Shown one piece after another: positions 62,401 through 64,000 of a DNA stretch of 64,000 nt. The notes below the pieces were generated by a model, which saw only the letters and a program-made list of their open reading frames with translations, searched no databases and was not told where the DNA came from. Origin of the DNA: Amia ocellicauda (taxonomy: Eukaryota; Chordata; Actinopteri; Amiiformes; Amiidae). Where the stretch lies: NCBI RefSeq assembly GCF_036373705.1, contig NC_089866.1, forward strand, positions 2,324,001 through 2,388,000. The letters are read 5' to 3'. How positions within the stretch are numbered: the stretch's first letter is position 1; each line of letters begins with the position of its first letter. The translations under genes and the position numbers were made by a program.

Positions 62401-64000
62401 TCCAGTGAAGCGCAGCAGTCCCGAATGTTCTCCACACAGATTAAAAGATGGGGGCAGGTTAGCGCTGGTCACTAACAGTCAGGACCTGTCCTCACCTGAG
62501 CCCATCGCTCCCTCTTCCCAACTTCCTATTGAAGACTCTGTGTTACAGCGCAGCTCTTCTAACCTTGCAGCAGAAGCCAGCCTCGGTCCGGCAGACTCAC
62601 CCCGTTCTCCCAAGAGCACAAATCCTGTCAACAGTACGGTGCCAAGCCTCGAGAGCTCTGCCGCCGTAGGGCTGCGTTCACCAGGGTCACGGGGCTCTGC
62701 GGACTTTCAGGACCGGGTACGGGACTGTAACTTGAGCAGCATTAGCTGTCAGTCCCCCAGAGGCGGTGAATTTAGAAGCACAAAGCAAAACCATGAGCAG
62801 GAAACCCCCCTCCGACCCGAGCACAGCTTCTGCCTGTCTGACGAGCCACCCATGCCGTTCGATGACACGGGCTGGGGCTTCCCCGAGCCCCTGCACTCGA
62901 GCCCCCTGGGGAGCAACGGTCCGGCCACGCCTCCTGAGACAGGAGAGGAAGACGCCCTCACCCCACCTCAGACGTCCCCTGCTTCTCCCCGGCCTAGCTG
63001 CCTCCCGGCCCCCCGGGATGAGAGGTCCCCAGAGGCCCACCCCAGCTTCCTGGACTCCAAGCTCTGGGCCGACTGGGAGGAAGAGGAGGTCGTCCTGCCT
63101 CTGTCACAGAGAGTGTCTGCGGCCGCCCCCACGCAGCGGGTGAAGGAGCTCCGCACGCCAGGTACCCATGTCTTTGTGTCTTTGCGCGTTTGTGCGGTGG
63201 GCATCTTGTGTTTGACTGTGCGATACCCTTGGAGAGCAGCCCCAGTGGATTCTGACTCCATTGCTGTTCTTGTGCTTCTTGCCTCTCAGTCGCCACCCAG
63301 AAGACATCCCTGGGCCCCCTGGTGCCCATTACCCCCATGCCCACCTACTCTGACATGGACACCCCGGAGCTGAAGACCAGACTCAACAGGTGAGCTCTCT
63401 CTTGCTCCCTCTCTCTCTTCTCCCTCTCACCATCCTTCCCTGCCTCTCTCTCTCTCACTCTCTCTCTCCGTCTCCCTGACTGCTCTCCCCCTACGCAGGT
63501 TCGGTGTCCGCGCTTTGCCCAAGCGCCAGATGATCCTGAAGCTGAAGGAGATCCACCAGTTCACTCACCAGGTGATCAGCTCCGAGTCTGAGGACGAGGG
63601 ACCCTCCCCGCCGCGCCCATCCGCCCCATCGCACCGCCGACCCCCGGCTCCCCCACAGGTGAGCATGGCCCCAGCCAGCTCTGCTGTGGCAGGAGGAGCG
63701 TTTAAGGAGCCAGCAGGAGCCGCGGTGCGGGGCCCTGGCATCTCTCCTGTGAAAGCTGGGGACTCCGAGGACCCCGAGCTGCTGACGGCCTCCCAGTGCT
63801 CCACTGCCTCCTCCACCGCTGCCAGTGAGGACTCCTTCTCCTCCCAGAGGTAATGCCTTCCCCCTGGGATGGCAGCTTCATAGTGCCGGGTCGGGCTGGG
63901 TGGGTTCTTTCCATGGTAGAATGACTTGGTTTGCCAGGAATTCCTGACTAATATGGGGCGCCGTCTCCTCAGGTCGAACCCGGAGGACGTTGAGCTCTCT
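56993..64000 (+). CDS. SLX4: SLX4 (BTBD12/FANCP) nuclease scaffold, 3' end missing
   Basis: SLX4 is the nuclear scaffold for SLX1, XPF-ERCC1 and MUS81-EME1 in interstrand crosslink repair and Holliday-junction cleavage. The exons are 56993-57341, 57543-57662, 57962-58142, 58238-58444, 58557-58768, 58856-59157, 59525-59771, 59895-59977, 60119-60265, 60362-60531, 60613-63161, 63290-63389, 63499-63849 and 63973-64000 (partial). This gives 1,682 codons in phase; the donor at 57662 is chosen over 57644. The start MDDSDEEFSGLC aligns with an internal Met of the human protein (MDESDEDF). Two UBZ4 fingers have C196, C199, H214, C218 and C236, C239, H252, C256. An XPF-binding MLR-like block follows (SFYTPQLTPP, about 430-457). 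The BTB dimerisation domain covers 568 to about 690. SUMO-interaction motifs are VIDL (938) and VIVLLDSDEE (1052). The SAP region is about 1546-1577, ending in FGVRALPKRQM. The SLX1-binding C-terminus lies beyond the window. Confidence 0.95.
57962..58444 (+). CDS. SLX4: SLX4 exons 4-5: tandem UBZ4 ubiquitin-binding fingers
   Basis: The finger FFCQMCQ...HINRC spans the intron at 58143-58237 and CPICGKEF...HLKRC follows in exon 5. Both have complete C-C-H-C zinc ligands. In human SLX4 the first recruits the protein to crosslinks by K63-ubiquitin binding. Confidence 0.95.
59167..59197. repeat. (CT)n microsatellite in SLX4 intron 7
   Basis: About 31 bases of pure CT begin ten bases after the exon donor at 59157. 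Confidence 0.92.
59372..59420. repeat. (ATT)n microsatellite in SLX4 intron 7
   Basis: About 16 tandem ATT triplets follow a short T run; CT-rich sequence comes next. Confidence 0.94.
60119..60531 (+). CDS. SLX4: SLX4 exons 10-11: BTB domain
   Basis: The block with LSDVQFQTDSGDVVFAHSFM and RRVLLGEVPAEAVCALLQYLYT is the BTB/POZ fold typical of SLX4, used for dimerisation and XPF recruitment. It starts at residue 568 and runs into exon 12 (RFGLRQLEELC). Confidence 0.95.
60613..63161 (+). CDS. SLX4: SLX4 exon 12: 2.5-kb disordered scaffold exon
   Basis: One exon encodes about 850 residues. Conserved islands sit in Ser/Pro/Glu-rich sequence: FQELLRSMW, DEIYEFAATQRKL, a near-pure Glu tract (10 consecutive Glu at 60976-61005, after QE), SUMO-interaction motifs at 938 and 1052, and TSWLVPGTPTLP. 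These match islands of human SLX4 in order. A TRF2-binding HxLxP motif, present in human, was not seen here. Confidence 0.93.

Overview
The window is vertebrate nuclear DNA, almost certainly from a ray-finned fish. It holds three intron-rich genes on the + strand, recognised by protein sequence: CREBBP (CBP, lysine acetyltransferase and transcription coactivator), TRAP1 (mitochondrial HSP90) and the N-terminal part of SLX4 (structure-specific endonuclease scaffold). All three have GT-AG introns with reading phase conserved across every junction. The order CREBBP-TRAP1-SLX4 matches the block on human chromosome 16p13.3 (established knowledge). Here the block is compressed: CREBBP spans about 38 kb, TRAP1 5.5 kb, and I see no DNASE1-like gene between TRAP1 and SLX4. 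Long TA microsatellites, fish-type hAT and V-SINE-like repeat pieces and a piggyBac-type element support a fish source. The species cannot be named.

Layout. 1-7030: no assignable gene; AT-rich, UTR-like sequence with TA, CA and GTT microsatellites, possibly the 3' UTR of an upstream gene (ADCY9 lies there in human). 7030-7923: GC-rich CREBBP promoter and leader with YY1-type and full CRE motifs. 7924-45782: CREBBP, 31 coding exons, 2,454 codons plus stop; intron 1 is 12.7 kb and intron 2 is 6.1 kb. 45783-46800: CREBBP 3' UTR. 46800-48760: intergenic, with a tRNA-like SINE head. 48770-49071: TRAP1 promoter with a second full CRE next to an ETS site. 49072-54570: TRAP1, 17 coding exons, 726 aa. 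54571-55150: its 3' UTR. 55151-55930: short intergenic. 55930-56992: SLX4 promoter, a non-coding first exon and a leader with two small uORFs. 56993-64000: SLX4, 1,682 codons, cut by the window end before the SLX1-binding C-terminus.

Function. The genes are neighbours by ancestry rather than one pathway: nuclear transcription and chromatin acetylation (CREBBP), mitochondrial protein folding (TRAP1), DNA crosslink and Holliday-junction repair (SLX4). All three proximal promoters carry a CRE or CRE-like ATF site, so common CREB/ATF input is a reasonable but untested inference.

I found no wholly new biological system. The more unusual observations are a TTAA-bounded piggyBac-type element in CREBBP intron 11, a hAT-type MITE in intron 1, a duplicated 39-bp block abutting two TRAP1 splice acceptors, a 250-codon antisense ORF in CREBBP intron 2, a promoter-like GC island just before the CREBBP catalytic exons, and tandem splice acceptors in CREBBP.
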